Under the pieces are notes generated by a model, which saw nothing but the letters and a program-made list of their open reading frames with translations, was not told the DNA's origin and made no database searches. Shown here one piece after another: positions 53,101 to 64,000 of a stretch of DNA of 64,000 nucleotides. Source of the DNA: Chiridota heheva (taxonomy: Eukaryota; Echinodermata; Holothuroidea; Apodida; Chiridotidae). Location: contig JAIGNY010003802.1 of assembly GCA_020152595.1 (NCBI GenBank), positions 62,001 through 126,000 of the forward strand. The letters run 5' to 3'. Position 1 is the first letter of the stretch; each line of letters begins with the position of its first letter. The position numbers and the translations under genes were made by a program.

Positions 53101-54861
53101 TGTCACTTTCACTTTTATCAATTGTTTGTACTATCAATTTTGTAGGTGCCATTCCACGAAAGATCATTTTCCCAACCGATTTTGGCACTCTGACATCATC
53201 TAGTGCATCTGGGTCCTTGTTGTCATCCTTACCTTTGAAACTCGTGCTTCCAACAAGCGACTGGAAGGTTGAATCTAGAAGAGCTGGGTGGAAATTGAAA
53301 GTTTTTTCCTCACTTTTTAGAATTTCAGGCAAGGTAGAAAATACCAAGGCATCATTTTTGTTTGGAGCAAAGTGTGCCGTTGTTACACTTGCAAAGGTAT
53401 CTCCAAGTTGGACGCCATTTTGAGAAAGTTTCTTATAGAACTCCTCTCTTCCGACTTCTATGCTACAGTCTTGAAGTAGATCCGTCACACAGACAGTTTT
53501 TGCTGGAGAGCTGGTAGATTCAGCAGGCTCTGATTCTATGAATGCCGTGGCGTGGGTGATCCAGCTGTTTTTACTCGAGTTGAAAGATTTGATGCATACT
53601 CTGTACTTGTTGTCATCGAGTTTTCGCACTGTGGTCTCCAGATGACCTCTCCCTTCTGGTGAAAAGTGAAACTTTTGAAACTCTATGTTGGTAAGGATGA
53701 TGTTCTCTGTGCTTCCTGTAACTTGTTTGGCAGCTTCAAGCATGGTTTCAATGAAAGCCGCACCTGGCAGTACGGCAACATTTTCAATCTGGTGATGACG
53801 TAGCCATGGCAGTGTGTTTGGTGAATATGAAGAATTCCACACTAGGTCTGTGTCGTCTTGAAGAAGAGAGGTGTGCATTCGTTTCCCCAAGGTTGGATGG
53901 ATTTTGGGAGGGTGGAGTAGAATATCACTCATTTCAGTAGTGATTGCTGAACAAACAACCCTTTGCCATGCATACTTTGGAAGCGACTCTACTTGTCTGG
54001 TATCGGAGGTATGTTTACCAAGTGTTACATCAACAGGAAGACCGGCAACGTGCATTCTGGAGACGGATTCCAACAAGTTGTGCATGTCATCCGAAAGCGC
54101 TCCCTTTTCTTTTGGTCTCTTCAAGGAGGAAAACACAGCCACTGGTGTTTCCATGGACTTCTTCAGACTAACAATGTCTTTGATTGCTGGCATTAAAGCT
54201 GGGTGTGCTCCTATCTCAAGAAAGTTACGAAAGCCATCTTCAACAAGCTTTTCCATTGCACTCTTGAAGAAAACCGTTTGACGGATGTTACTATACCAGT
54301 ACTCTGCGTTGTTGGTGGTTTCGTGGTCCAAGTAATGATTGGTGACTGTTGACATCATAGGGATAAAGGACTGGTCGTCTCTTGCTTTGTTTGGGTTAAG
54401 GAACTTTGCTTCCTCTAAGAAACTCTCCTTAACAGCCTCTTGCTGAAAACTGTGGAATGCATTCTGTACTTTCAATGGCCTGCATCGAATTCCTTCCTGA
54501 GTGAGGGTCTCCACAATCTCGTTAAGTGCTTCGGTATCTCCTGAAAGTACAATTTGAGAAGGGCTATTGATGCAAGCTACATCTATTTTGCTCCTGTTTT
54601 TGCACTCTTGAACTCGCACCTGAACTTCCTGGACATCGTGTAGTACAGCAACCATTCCACCGAATCCCTTGGTTTTGCTCATTTGTTTCCCTCTTATAAA
54701 GATCAGCTTCACAGCATCTTCCATACTGAGGTATCCGGCGCAGTATGCCGCTGCAACTTCGCCCACGCTGTGACCCACTATTGCATCTGGTGTGATTCCC
54801 CACTCTTTGTAGACTTGAACAAGGGACATCTGAAGAGCACAAATCGCTGGCTGGGCGATTT
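50120..54861 (-). CDS. PKS exon 4 (rest of AT, DH, psiKR/psiER, KR, ACP)
   Basis: One 4.7-kb exon opens after TTTTCTCCTCAG with the split Glu codon of EIAQPAICALQ. It ends at the stop 50120-50122. The open frame continues about 110 bp upstream of the acceptor, but those codons are intron. It carries three quarters of the protein without an intron, unusual for an animal gene of this size. Confidence 0.95.
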
Positions 54862-57800
54862 CTGAGGAGAAAACAGGAAAAATAGTATGAAAACCAGAGG
54901 GCATAACCATAGGGGGGACAGGGAGCATGAGCCCCTCCATTTGGAGGCTCTGCCCTGTTGCCCCCACCCCCAAATGAGATGACAGAATATTGTATAATTG
55001 TTCATTGCATCATTGATCTCGCCCCGCAAAATGTAACCCTGCCCACACTTGGGGCACTGGGGGCACGTGCTCCCCTCCCCTATTTCCAAATAATGACAAA
55101 AGCGCCCCTTTTAAAACTGAATAGTGCCCCTCAATTACTGTCAAAGGTGCAAGAACTGGTGGAGTTTATAACATTAAAAAAGTGCACCCCTTAAAATGAG
55201 ATGCGCCTTAATTACTGAGCCAATAGTAGGAAACTGGTAACTTTTGTCAGTCCCGCGTACGGGGAAGTATAGGTTCCCCTTGAAAATTCCACCGTTCTAA
55301 ATATGAAGTTCCCCTTTTACTTTACGTTATTATCTACAGACAGGGCGGACATATGCATATGACTTGAAGAAGTGCCCCTTAAGAGGTCGTCCCCCTCCAC
55401 ACACACACACACTTTTCGAAAGCTTCCCACACACCTGTCAATTGGCTACCGAGAGTGTTTTAGTCACAACTATTTGATAAATTGTTTTTGGATTCATTAC
55501 AAATCAGAAATACTGTTCCTAAAAAATATTAAAGGATACAAAAAGTCTGACATAAACCTTATTGCATAATGATAGAATTAAAAACAACAAATTTTCTGAC
55601 CAAGTTTCATAGCTCCCGAAGCAATTTAACACTTTTTTTTTTTTTCTTCTTTTTTTTTTTTTTTTTTTGGGGAATTATTAAAAACTTTTAATGCTAATAC
55701 TTAATAATGGTAGCTGCCATTTTGATTTCAAAACATGCAGATTATGATGTCATCAGCCCAGCAGAATGTTGGAATGCTTTGTATTTCTTTATAATCTACC
55801 TCAATTTTCAAGCTCATGAAAAATTGTTTTTGTTTTGCACAGGTCAAGGAAATTTTTGTGTACACATGAAATTATCAAAACATGCTGCTAAAACTTTGTG
55901 TCACATCATTTTGGAATAAAAACTCCTAATCACATTTTTAAAGAAATACATTATAATCCTTATGTCCCTATTGACGATATGTCATCATGCACAATATTTC
56001 AATACAGAATTGAACAAAATGGCACTGTGTCAAATTCAAACACGAATAACTTGAGATAGGAATAAGATTTTGACTTGCTGTTTTTGCCAGTTGGTTAAAA
56101 ATTGTATCCTCTATAATATGAAATAATGATTGTATTAGGACTGTATGTCTCCTTTAAACAATCAGTTTTAAAAGGGTTTTTTTTTGGGGGGGGGGAGCTC
56201 GACTGAAAATAAGATGGCGACTATTTCCACTTATTGCTTTATAAATTCTGGAACACAATGGAACTCTTCAGGGTTTGGTGGTACTTGCCAGTTAAATGAA
56301 AGGTCTTTTGGCAGTTTGGGAACTTGGTGAAGGAAACTTACCTGTTATGTTGATCTTGTCATTGTCTGTCTCCGTGGTGAACAACTCAACCAGTGACCAG
56401 TCAGCCCCGAGCGCGGATAACAACTCGTCAATTTTCTGAAAAAGAATGGAATATATTTCATTTTTGAATAATGTTTCAAATCATTTCGTTGATAGCGGTG
56501 ATTATAACTGAAAAAGTAAATGTGTTAAAAGGATTATTTATCATGGAAATTTAAATTTTCAATAATAACTGTTATATTACACGAAAATAATTTTCACAAA
56601 TCTTAATTTATTTGGTTTGACTTCAAAAAAAACAATTACTAACAGGTATGTGGTATTTGATCACAATGAGGTCACATAGATGCTGCTTCCTCAATAGTTC
56701 TCTAAAGTCATACACATTTGAAAAATGGTAATCTGTCTTCAATAGATTCATAACTAACGCTTGTTGGGGATTATTTACCATATTCATCTCATCACTACCC
56801 TTGAAAATTTCAATATGCTAATTTGTGAAAATTGTTAGTACATTAAACTTATGTCAATTTTTTTTCAATAAAAATTTCTTGTACTACACTTTATGTTTGC
56901 GGCTGAAATGTCTAAAAATGAAATTTCAAGGAAATTTAATCTGAAGAGACTAGGAAATATTTTCATATTGTAGGAAATTGGACATTTACAAGTATGATTT
57001 TTAATTCTACACTTTTATTCACCATCATAACTGAAATTGAAGAAGGCTACAAAATTTCAAAGAATTCTCTGAAACGAATATTGAAATGAATATTCAGTAT
57101 CTACTTACCATAATGCTTTCCCTGAAGGTTTTGTTTTCTTGGAAGAGTTGTCTGCCCATTCCCCACCACTGTGTTCCCATTCCTGAGAAGGCAAACACCA
57201 GACGTTTTGATTGAGCATCCAACATTGATGGTACAGCCCCGGTGACGATGGGAGCTGGCACACCCTGACTTCCACTCTGTTTTCGCTCCAAGAGTTCAGC
57301 TGCACTTGTTGCAGAATCAGCAATGACACACAGGCGATGTTTGTGATAGGTTGAACGCAAAGCAGCTGTGTATATGACGTCACAGAATCTTTCATAGTCT
57401 TCTCCGACATCTTGAAGAAATGGTATCCATTTTGATTTTAACTCTTGAAGGGACTCTTTGGTGGCAGCAGAGAAAGTTAGCACCTGCAAAGGCTTGTCCC
57501 CCACGAGGTTTGGCTGTTGCAGATATTTGTCTTGATGTGAGGATGGTGCTCCTTCCAAAATGATGTGGGAGTTGGCGCCGCCAAAACCGAATGAACTACA
57601 TCCTACAAGCAGTTTACCACCTTCTGGCCATTTCGTCAGTTCCTGTGGAACATGGAGGTTAAGTTTGTCCCAGTCAATTTCACTGTTCCTGTTCTTGAAG
57701 TGAACAACTTTTGGAATTTCTCGATTTTGGAGAACAAGTGACGCTTTGATTATTCCAGCGGCCCCTGCAGCTCCTTCTGTGTGACCGAAATTTGATTTGA

Positions 57801-59928
57801 CCGAGCCGATCAATAATGGCGGATGTTCACTTCCGCGCTTCTCTCCTAAAACTCGACCGATTGCCGTGGCTTCAGTTCTATCTCCCGCCCTGGTTCCGGT
57901 TCCATGTGCTTCCACATAAGGTACCTCTAACGGGTTCACTCGCGCATTCTTGTACGCCTTTTCTAGGAGTGCATGTTGCGCAACCGGGTTAGGTGTAGTA
58001 ATACCAGTTGTGTGACCATCATTGTTGAGCGCACCTCCTCGCACCACAGAATAGATGCGATCACCATCTTCCAAAGCCTTCTTCAAAGACTTCAGAAATA
58101 CAACTCCGGCTCCTTCTCCCCGTGCGTAACCTCCTGCATCTTCGTCAAAGCTTTTACATTTGCCATGACCAGAAAGCATGCCAGCTTGGCATAGTCCGAC
58201 AGTTGAGATTGGGGTGATGTTACAGTTAACCCCTCCTGCGACTGCAAGGTCACATTCACCCCGCTTAATAGCTTCGCATGCATAGTAAATGGCGTACATG
58301 GATGAGGAACATGCTGTGTCCATCGACAAACTTGGACCTCTTAAGTCAAACTCATATGACACGCGGTTGGCTATCATGTTGCTGTTGCTTCCCGAGACCG
58401 TGTACTGGTTGATATTGTCGGCTGGGTTCAGACAGAGCATGGTGTATTCTCTAGCCATTACACCCATGAATACTCCTGTGCTACTTCCACGCAATGTGTC
58501 GGCGGGAATTCCGGCGTCTTGTATGCTCTCCCAGACGACTTCAAGGAGAATGCGAATTTGTGGGTCTAAGTGGTCGGCTTCCTCTGTGAAACGAATGAAA
58601 AATAACATAACAATTAAAAAAAACATTTCATTCGGCGTGTGTCACTTATTTCCGGATAGATAAAGACAGTAAATACGGATTAACCGTTGAAGAAACTGTA
58701 GGTCACGCGGTAAAGTGAAGTAGCAGTTGTCTGCTCAACCCTTGATTAAGTCCTGATCAAAGTATCTGTAATCAAAGCTCTTTGCTGTAATATTATAGCT
58801 GAATTGTTTAGCGTCTGTAAGAATTCTTGGAATGATTTATTATTCCACTAATCGGTTAACAATCTACCAGGTAGCAACTGTGGCTTAGGTTTAAAATTTT
58901 ACATATTTTTCATTAGTCTGCATTTATATTATAGCAAAATTCTTTCGTATAACTTTTAGGGAACTGCAGTCTTTTAGCAAGATCGATTTCAATCGATTTG
59001 TAGCCAGGTCTCTTCGACAATGGTGTGAACAACTTATTTTAGATTTCGTTTAAAGTCTTAACTATATTTACAATCAACATCTTATCGAATGTTGTAGAGC
59101 TTTTTTTTTTTCTTTTTTTTTTTAGAGTGGAAATTATAACGCAAATTAATATTAAAATAACCAACGTGTGTAAATTAATTTGAATTGAGTGGTAACCGTT
59201 CACCTTTGCGGATCAGCCATACATCATAGCTCGGATGCCAGAGACATGTTTAACAAATTTGAAATGATATTAAAAAGAGTGCAACGTTTGGAGCCAGAAC
59301 TTTAAATCCTAAATCAAAGATATTTGGAGTTGTGGTTAATTAGTAGCGGTGCTACGAGGGTACGGGGAAAATTTCCCCCACGAGATTGCGTTGCCTCACC
59401 CCTATTGCCCCCATCAAATTTTGTAAAGTGACATATTTTGTCCGATTGATAGGCTTTTGCCCCATGAGACAAAATTGCCCCTCCCCCACCCCCATCTGCC
59501 CATAACCAAACTCCTGGCTCCGTCACTGTGGTTTACCTAGTCTATAAAATAAAAAAAACGATGGTTATAGTCGGCAATATCATTAACACTTTATACAAAT
59601 TATGTATAATAAGAAGGTTGCCTTTACCTGGTGAAATTTTAAAGAAGGCTCGATCAAATGCAAGGATGTCCTGATCCAAAAATCCCGCCGCTTTTGTGTA
59701 AGCTTTTCCCGGCATTTTCTTTCCAAGGTAGAGAAATGCTGGGTCAAGTCGGTCTGCTGGGGGTGCTTCCATACAATCGACGCCGTCCACGAGTACCTTC
59801 CAGAAATCTTTGACGTCATGAATACGCCCTGGGTAACGGCACCCAATACCAACCACTGCTACTTTCTCCTCCATTGGCACGGCGGCGTAGCTCACTGCTC
59901 CATTGTCGGTGATTTTATTTACTCCCAT
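50120..59928 (-). CDS. Type I iterative polyketide synthase (KS-AT-DH-psiKR/psiER-KR-ACP)
   Basis: Four coding exons in transcript order (59628-59928, 57109-58583, 56342-56435, 50120-54861) join in phase to 6,612 nt, 2,203 residues. KS: C192 in DTACSSS, H327 in EAHGTGT, H368 in NFGHTEGAAG, all present. AT: S655 in GHSVGE, with H760 in NAFHS, which points to malonyl-CoA. DH: H980 and D1153 (LDSTFQ) are present, but Asn984 replaces the usual Gly of HxxxGxxxxP. Between DH and KR lie a structural half-KR and an ER-like region lacking the NADPH-binding GGVG motif. KR: TGGTKGLG at 1839-1846 and K1945, S1971, Y1984 present. ACP: S2157 in GIDSL. No methyltransferase and no thioesterase. The layout fits animal PKS of the sea urchin pigment type (family knowledge); the product is unknown. 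No tailoring genes adjoin it. Confidence 0.93.
54862..56341. other. PKS intron 3
   Basis: Contains GCCCCTCC/GTGCCCC-rich repeat debris (54890-55400), an interrupted poly-T tract at 55633-55669, and at 55900-56158 a segment resembling the TTAA-type MITEs (AGGAATAAGATTTTGACTTG, ending CTCCTTTAAA). No exon signal was found. Confidence 0.6.
56342..56435 (-). CDS. PKS exon 3 (AT N-terminal linker)
   Basis: A 94-bp exon between CTTTTTCAG and GTAAGT. It encodes KIDELLSALGADWSLVELF, the segment joining the AT start (FSGMGTQWWGMG, exon 2) to the EIAQPAICALQ strand (exon 4). Phases are 0 in and 1 out, fitting both neighbours. Confidence 0.92.
56436..57108. other. PKS intron 2
   Basis: AT-rich intron; nothing else recognised. 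Confidence 0.7.
57109..58583 (-). CDS. PKS exon 2 (most of KS, KS-AT linker, start of AT)
   Basis: The acceptor CGTTTCACAG and donor GTAAGT bound it. It carries the KS catalytic triad and the first AT strand. The open frame extends 14 codons upstream of the acceptor, but the exon 1 junction gives the canonical FFKISPEEADHLDPQ, so the extension is intronic. Confidence 0.95.
58584..59627. other. PKS intron 1
   Basis: Contains an interrupted poly-T tract near 59101-59124 and a possible small transposon at 59341-59528. Confidence 0.7.
59341..59528. mobile_element. Possible hAT-like MITE fragment in PKS intron 1
   Basis: The right end on minus reads CAGTGACGGAGCCAGGAG, a typical small-MITE terminus. 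The left end (CGGTGCTACGAGG) is only a loose match. Flanks TGGTTAAT and TGGTTTAC agree at 6 of 8. Confidence 0.4.
59628..59928 (-). CDS. PKS exon 1 (N-terminus and start of KS)
   Basis: ATG at 59926-59928, 12 nt after a spliced 5' UTR junction. It encodes a short leader, then the KS start VAVVGIGCRYPG at residues 23-34, and ends at ISP plus one base before GTAAAG. No signal peptide, as expected for a cytosolic enzyme. Confidence 0.93.
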
Positions 59929-59940
59929 TGTATTGTTTGT
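59929..59940 (-). promoter_or_regulatory. End of PKS 5' UTR after a spliced leader intron
   Basis: Minus-strand CATTTTCACAG precedes ACAAACAATACAATG. The strong acceptor indicates at least one non-coding 5' exon at higher coordinates, so the promoter is not next to the start codon. Confidence 0.65.
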
Positions 59941-60326
59941 CTGTGAAAATGTATATGTAATTTAATTAGTTATGTCAGACAGTAATATAAACTCAAAATT
60001 AAAAGCGGCTTTCAAAATTAGCTTGAGAAAGAGCTAAAAAGTGAAGAAAAAAAATTTAAACTTAAATGGAATCCAACATCTTTTTAAAAGACTTTCCCCA
60101 GAAACACCATCCAAATATTTAATCTTGAATAGTCTTCTTGTTTTAATTATTTATGTTTAATTGTTGTCGCCTTTACTATTTTTTGACAAAATATGGACAT
60201 TTTTAACCATTTACATTTTAGGTCCCTCACTGCTTATTCAGAAACTCTCTTGTAAATTTTGTCAGAAGACGTGCACCCGTAACGCAGTTTACAAATATAG
60301 ATATTCAAGTTGTCCATTCACATTGA

Positions 60327-60859
60327 AGGATTATGTTCATGAGTCAAGCAAGTACTTCTTATATACAGATATTACAAAATGGTAAAAAAGGCATTCAAAA
60401 ATCTTTCAAGCAAAATTCAAGTTTAAAGTTTGCTACCATTTTTACAGAAACGACTGAAATCAGACTAGTTGTGACCCCACAGCCTTAAATTCCTCATAAT
60501 CTTTATGTATTCTATCAGATTTTGTCCTACGATTTTGTGGCTAGGAAATCATTGGATAAGTCAGAAAGATAATTTAGTCAGGGTAATTATGATTTACCAC
60601 TGTGCGTGAAGAAAGTTTGAAGAAAAATAATTCAAATATTAAACAAGTTAAATAAATTGCTAATAACAATTGCTAAGAATGCGGATGAGGGCGCCAACCT
60701 TCCAAAGTAGACTTGCTACACCAGTCATTTCTACACAAATAAGACATACGGAGCTTTTAACTTGAATATATGAATAACATATTGAAGTTCTTTCTTCCGA
60801 CGTTGTGTCTAAGTCCTCTTCCGTGTAAGATACACTTGCGTGACCACAGAGCTGATCCT
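60327..60859 (+). mobile_element. TTAA-type MITE, family A, copy 5
   Basis: Starts AGGATTATGTTCATGAGTCA and ends GAGCTGATCCT. The flanks are TTGA on both sides (60323-60326 and 60860-60863), which fits a duplicated TTAA-variant target. Confidence 0.82.
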
Positions 60860-60869
60860 TTGATTTTGG

Positions 60870-62480
60870 TGTGGCGGTTTTTCTAAATCTTTATCAATAT
60901 TTATTAATTATAAATAATTATTTATCATTTATTAGGTATTGGCGGGTCTTTGTCCACCGAAATGTTTTTTCTTTTTTTTTTTCTTTCTGGTATCCATGGA
61001 TCATTTCAAAGGATAGCAAAGATTAAGACTTTTAATATTGTGTTGGTTTGCTGGTAATCTTGTTATATACAGTATCATTTCAAACACAAAAACGTATTAA
61101 GTCATCAGTTTTGAAAAAAGCATACATTCTTCATTTTGCAATATATGAGCTTTAAAGGAATAGTCAGGTGAATTTTCATTTGAATCTATATGTCATGAAT
61201 GCAGATCCATTTTTAAAATGTATTTCTATAAAATGACCAAAAATTGTTTCCTCAATAATTATGCAAAAATACTTCTAACAATTTAGAAAGCGGAAATTAA
61301 ATTTCAAAGAAATATAGAAAAATTGTCTTGGATATTCCTTTATGACATCATACTGTCTTATCGTAAACTGTGAGGTCACTTTTCAATACAATAATAACTC
61401 CCAATAATAGCTCCCAAACGTAATAAGATATCGACATGATTTTTACAGTTTTTCTTCCGAATTTGTATCTTTTGTATGGTGATTTTTGCATCTCAGCGTG
61501 ATTTTGTAATTTTCTCCCCCCCCTCCCCTTTCCCCCTCCCCTCTCTCTCTCTCCCATTTTTTGTTTGTTTTTCTTTACTTTGCACCCATCTTTCGGTCGG
61601 CGAATCCCGCGCCATGCCCTTCAACCTATGAAGACCCAAGATAAGTTCAGTGAGGCTCGGGAGTGATATAGACTCATGGGAATAATATCCTTTAATTAAG
61701 TAACTTGATCACCGAATAAAATAAGTACAGTAAATTAAAATAAAATAAAATTATACAGAAAAAGAAGATAAAATAAATGTTGTTGTACGGCATAACCAAG
61801 CAATAAATAACCATACGATATATGTCTTTTCGAGCAGGTGGGTTACACGAAGGATTATCCCAAAAGTTCAGATTTTTCAATCATTTTATCGTGCAAATAT
61901 AATGTTCAGCATATGTGTGTTTTCCTAAGACTCGCTGATTGAGGCTAATCTGTTTTTAAGATCCCTTTACTGACTGTATTGTATACAAATCATCTTAATG
62001 CATCTTTCATTGCAAAACACTGGTGTTGTTTATCCGACGCATTCGTCATAAATTACAACCTTTGTTCAGATATTTACTTTTCAAACATCAACCGATGACG
62101 AGTAAGGGACAATATGAGGTCAGTGTTGTAAACCGTAAAGGTTGAAGCTCTTTGGTTGAACCAGGAAGGTTGAACATACAACGAACGGGTGTAACTGGTT
62201 AAAGGGTTATCGTTACTGTACAAACGTGTTCGTGTGTGGAGTTTTTTCGTGTGTGGAGTTTCCATTCAGATTCCTTTCTAATGAGTATTTAGTGTACCCT
62301 ATACTATTGTTTTTCGTACTTTATTTCTTATTCTATTTTTCAAAAGCGATTGCGGTTTGTTTGTTTTTTAGATTGATTTTGTTTTGTTCTTCAACTTTTC
62401 TGTTTAATTTCACATCGAAGGCAGGTAAGGCCTACTTGTGTGTAACAAAGGAATGCAGGTAAAACAACAAAAATATTGTC
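60870..62480. other. Upstream region of the PKS, no gene recognised
   Basis: A MITE-like start TTAAAGGAATAGTCAGG lies at about 61153, a C/T-rich tract at 61516-61556. No coding signal. The PKS leader exon and promoter may lie here or beyond. Confidence 0.4.
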
Positions 62481-62491
62481 GAATTGATATT

Positions 62492-62684
<193 letters not shown>

Positions 62685-62710
62685 TTTTTTTTTCTTCACT
62701 AAGACCGACA

Positions 62711-62799
62711 CAAAGTGTATATACCTTTTATATCCTTATCAGTATAAATTGTTTTGACGGAGCGTCCTTATCAGTATAAATTGTTTACAATGACGGAGC
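62711..62799 (+). repeat. Short tandem duplication
   Basis: CCTTATCAGTATAAATTGTTT followed by GACGGAGCGTC occurs twice within 60 bp, the second with a small ACAAT insertion. Confidence 0.85.
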
Positions 62800-62905
62800 G
62801 TCCCGACCGCCCAACCAACATAAGGTTACCAATCCAGCTTAGACTAAGCCAGAACGTATCATAAATCATATCATTCATCGATATCCTATTAAAACTGTAC
62901 ACTTC

Positions 62906-62908
<3 letters not shown>

Positions 62909-62936
<28 letters not shown>
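62909..62936 (+). repeat. Poly(A) tract
   Basis: Homopolymer A of about 28 bp. It may be the tail of a retroposed sequence, but no source was recognised upstream. Confidence 0.8.
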
Positions 62937-63251
62937 CATAAAGAGAAATATATAGCCCAGAGTTCGCAAGATACATTGAGATAGGATTAGATTTTAAAAA
63001 GAGGTTGCTTCCACAAAAGCAAGAAATAATCGAATAGTGTGAATGCCGCGTTGTGCCCCCCCCCCCCCTTCACCCTGCCGTGCCCTCCACATTCCCTACA
63101 AACTTTCTGAAAAGTTATGGGCCAAAATGCAAGTAAGAGCTTAAAAGGTCTATAAAAAAAGTACATTTTAAATTCACTTCAAAGAGCTTTACCAATTTAC
63201 ATTCTGAGCATGTCTTGAAATTATGCTAAAAGCTTCTAGCGTAGTTTTCGA

Positions 63252-63385
63252 CAGGGCCGTAATTCTCATCTGGAAAGTAGGGGTATATGGCCTGTTATCA
63301 AAAAAGTAGGGGGGGGAGGATGGGGACAAGAGGTATATTTTCCCCAAAATGTTCTGTCCCCCTGTCCCCGGAAATTACGGCCCTG
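63252..63385. mobile_element. Tiny hAT MITE with CAGGGCCGTAATT ends
   Basis: 134 bp with inverted ends CAGGGCCGTAATT and AATTACGGCCCTG, and flanks GTTTTCGA and GATTTCGA matching at 7 of 8. No coding content. Confidence 0.88.
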
Positions 63386-63389
63386 GATT

Positions 63390-64000
63390 TCGAGTTGTGG
63401 CTAATCAAAGTTTGAAGAATTTAATGTATGCACAAATTTGGACGTATAAGAGAGAAGACAGTTCAAAAATTGTAATGTAATTCTATAAATTTCTATCCTA
63501 AATTTCAGTTACTAAAATACAGCTTGTTCCTGCTAGATTTTGGGTAGGATGGAAATTCAAAACCTCTATGCCATATTAAAGTATACCTTTTTCAAATAAC
63601 ATTGGTGAAGGATTGAAAAACAATACGTTATAGGCCTACATAAGGAAATTTATAGCTTTTCTATATTGTCAAAAAAAAATTAATACATTTTGCATAATTT
63701 ATGACAATAATGCCTAAAAATTTAAAATCATGTAAAATGGTCCATTTTTGACCAACTGTTATTGCCATGCTTTATAACATATTTTCTTCCAAATAACTCA
63801 AATTATTTTACCTGTGCATAGAACTTTAAAGTTCGATTAATGACGTGATTGGTTGTTATGGCTACTGAAGATTATAATTAGTTAATGCTGATTTAACCTG
63901 TCCATATACCTAGTTGAAATAACACCCAAAATTTTCAGAGATCTAGATAAAATATTATAAGTCTTTCGAGGAGGATTAAATATTCATTGAGCGAATTTCT
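63390..64000. other. No gene recognised
   Basis: AT-rich sequence to the window edge without coding or repeat signal. Confidence 0.5.

Noticed and set aside
53019..54281. Plus-strand open frames of 130-140 codons opposite the PKS
   Set aside because: They are antisense shadows of the large coding exon, with no motifs of their own.
54862..54973. Upstream extension of the big PKS open frame to an ATG at 54973
   Set aside because: A strong acceptor at 54862-54873 and the exact join to exon 3 show these codons are intron; PKS AT similarity starts only at the junction.

Overview
This is a eukaryotic, intron-rich and AT-rich window from an animal genome. Two host genes are readable on the minus strand: a mitochondrial ribosomal protein gene (mL37/MRPL37, 7 coding exons over 18 kb) and a large type I polyketide synthase (PKS, 4 coding exons, 2,203 codons). 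The PKS has the layout KS-AT-DH-psiKR/psiER-KR-ACP, with no methyltransferase and no thioesterase. Together with the transposon mix (tRNA-derived SINEs, L2/CR1-like and I-like LINEs, hAT and TTAA-flanked MITEs), this suggests a marine invertebrate deuterostome, most likely an echinoderm. That assignment is an inference; the species cannot be fixed from the sequence alone.

Layout. 1-1735: a minus-strand zinc-finger protein (469 codons still open at the left edge, with C2H2, SWIM-like and paired CxxC clusters). 1820-4141: a dead I-like LINE (RT plus RNase H). 4140-6900: three minisatellites. 8732-11135: a gag-only LTR-type retroelement, followed at 11640-12110 by a second gag/protease-like fragment. 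12902-13091: a foldback repeat. 13530-13925: a SINE. 16440-17579: two abutting TTAA-type MITEs in opposite orientation.

18261-36487 is MRPL37. All seven exons have GT/AG borders and the splice phases close exactly to 427 residues. Its introns hold TA-repeat blocks, an inverted pair of minisatellite blocks, SINEs, MITEs, a hAT deletion derivative with a perfect 8-bp target duplication, and a CAGGGGTC-ended element.

36488-50000 is repeat territory: a second copy of MITE family B, a 2.9-kb long-inverted-repeat element with a LINE in its loop, a 77-bp tandem array, a 455-bp palindrome, hAT MITEs, and a 16-bp minisatellite. 50120-59940 is the PKS, followed by a poly(A) signal about 70 bp past the stop. 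Its 5' UTR is spliced, so its promoter lies upstream (higher coordinates), perhaps outside the window. 60000-64000 holds another MITE, a TA repeat and a tiny hAT MITE.

The PKS is the system most worth attention. KS, AT, KR and ACP keep their catalytic residues. DH keeps its His and Asp but has Asn for the usual Gly. The ER region has lost its NADPH-binding glycine motif. Chains would therefore be expected to stay unsaturated or poly-keto and to be released without a built-in thioesterase. No tailoring genes are visible beside it.
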